DNA of 5,562 nt from Hydrogenophaga sp. (GTDB taxonomy: Bacteria > Pseudomonadota > Gammaproteobacteria > Burkholderiales > Burkholderiaceae): contig JALOSH010000277.1 in NCBI GenBank assembly GCA_025458545.1, positions 1-5,562 of the forward strand, written 5' to 3'. The notes under the pieces are model-generated. The model was not told where the DNA came from and did no database searches. It saw only the letters and a list, made by a program, of their open reading frames with translations. How positions within the stretch are numbered: position 1 is the first letter of the stretch; every line of letters begins with the position of its first letter. Both the position numbers and the translations under genes were made by a program. Positions 5,541-5,562 of this stretch are shown here, one piece after another.

Positions 5541-5562
5541 GGGAGCGCCTTCAGGATGACCG

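Noticed and set aside
5541..5562. Start of a next gene at the ATG at 5556
   Set aside because: Only seven bases follow in the window and the upstream spacing to GGGAG (10 bases) is not decisive.

Overview
The window looks like chromosome of a high-GC betaproteobacterium, most plausibly a Burkholderiales member of the Comamonadaceae (Hydrogenophaga- or Acidovorax-like). This is inferred from the GC-rich codon use, a Bug-family (TctC-type) substrate-binding protein, a GcvA-like LysR regulator and a small DUF1289 cysteine protein. No mobile element, CRISPR array, rRNA or tRNA is visible.

Left part (about 1-2303), all on the minus strand. Read in the direction of transcription, it holds a LysE/RhtB-type amino-acid exporter gene broken by one frameshift (2303 to 1667), a YbaK/EbsC-type aminoacyl-tRNA deacylase-like protein (1640 to 1101), a 71-residue DUF1289 protein (1104 to 889) and a 2-hydroxychromene-2-carboxylate isomerase / kappa-GST-like protein (867 to 178). 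The gaps are 26 bp, a 4-bp ATGA overlap and 21 bp, so this is one probable operon. Beyond it, also leftward, is the first 19 codons of a universal stress protein, with its own promoter that resembles an FNR/ANR-activated class II promoter.

Middle (2304-3480). A LysR-type regulator (3398 to 2460) ends in a short stretch that still encodes the C-terminus of a hydroxymethylglutaryl-CoA lyase-like protein but lacks the rest of that gene. This is read as a decayed remnant at an old deletion junction. The 81-bp divergent gap to the right of the regulator contains a symmetric T-N11-A dyad, a good candidate LysR operator.

Right part (3480-5562), plus strand. An N-formylglutamate amidohydrolase-family enzyme is followed after 125 bp by a secreted Bug/TctC-family solute-binding protein with a Tat-like signal peptide. 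LysR, hydrolase and binding protein together suggest a small regulated module that captures a carboxylate or N-acyl amino acid and hydrolyses it. The substrate and the membrane transporter are not shown here. A GC-rich hairpin without a T-tract follows the last gene.

The genes are known families. The parts worth a second look are the LysE frameshift, which yields an artificial-looking 412-codon LysE-YbaK reading frame, the HMG-CoA lyase remnant, the two regulatory candidates and the hydrolase/Bug pairing. I found no convincing evidence of a wholly new system.
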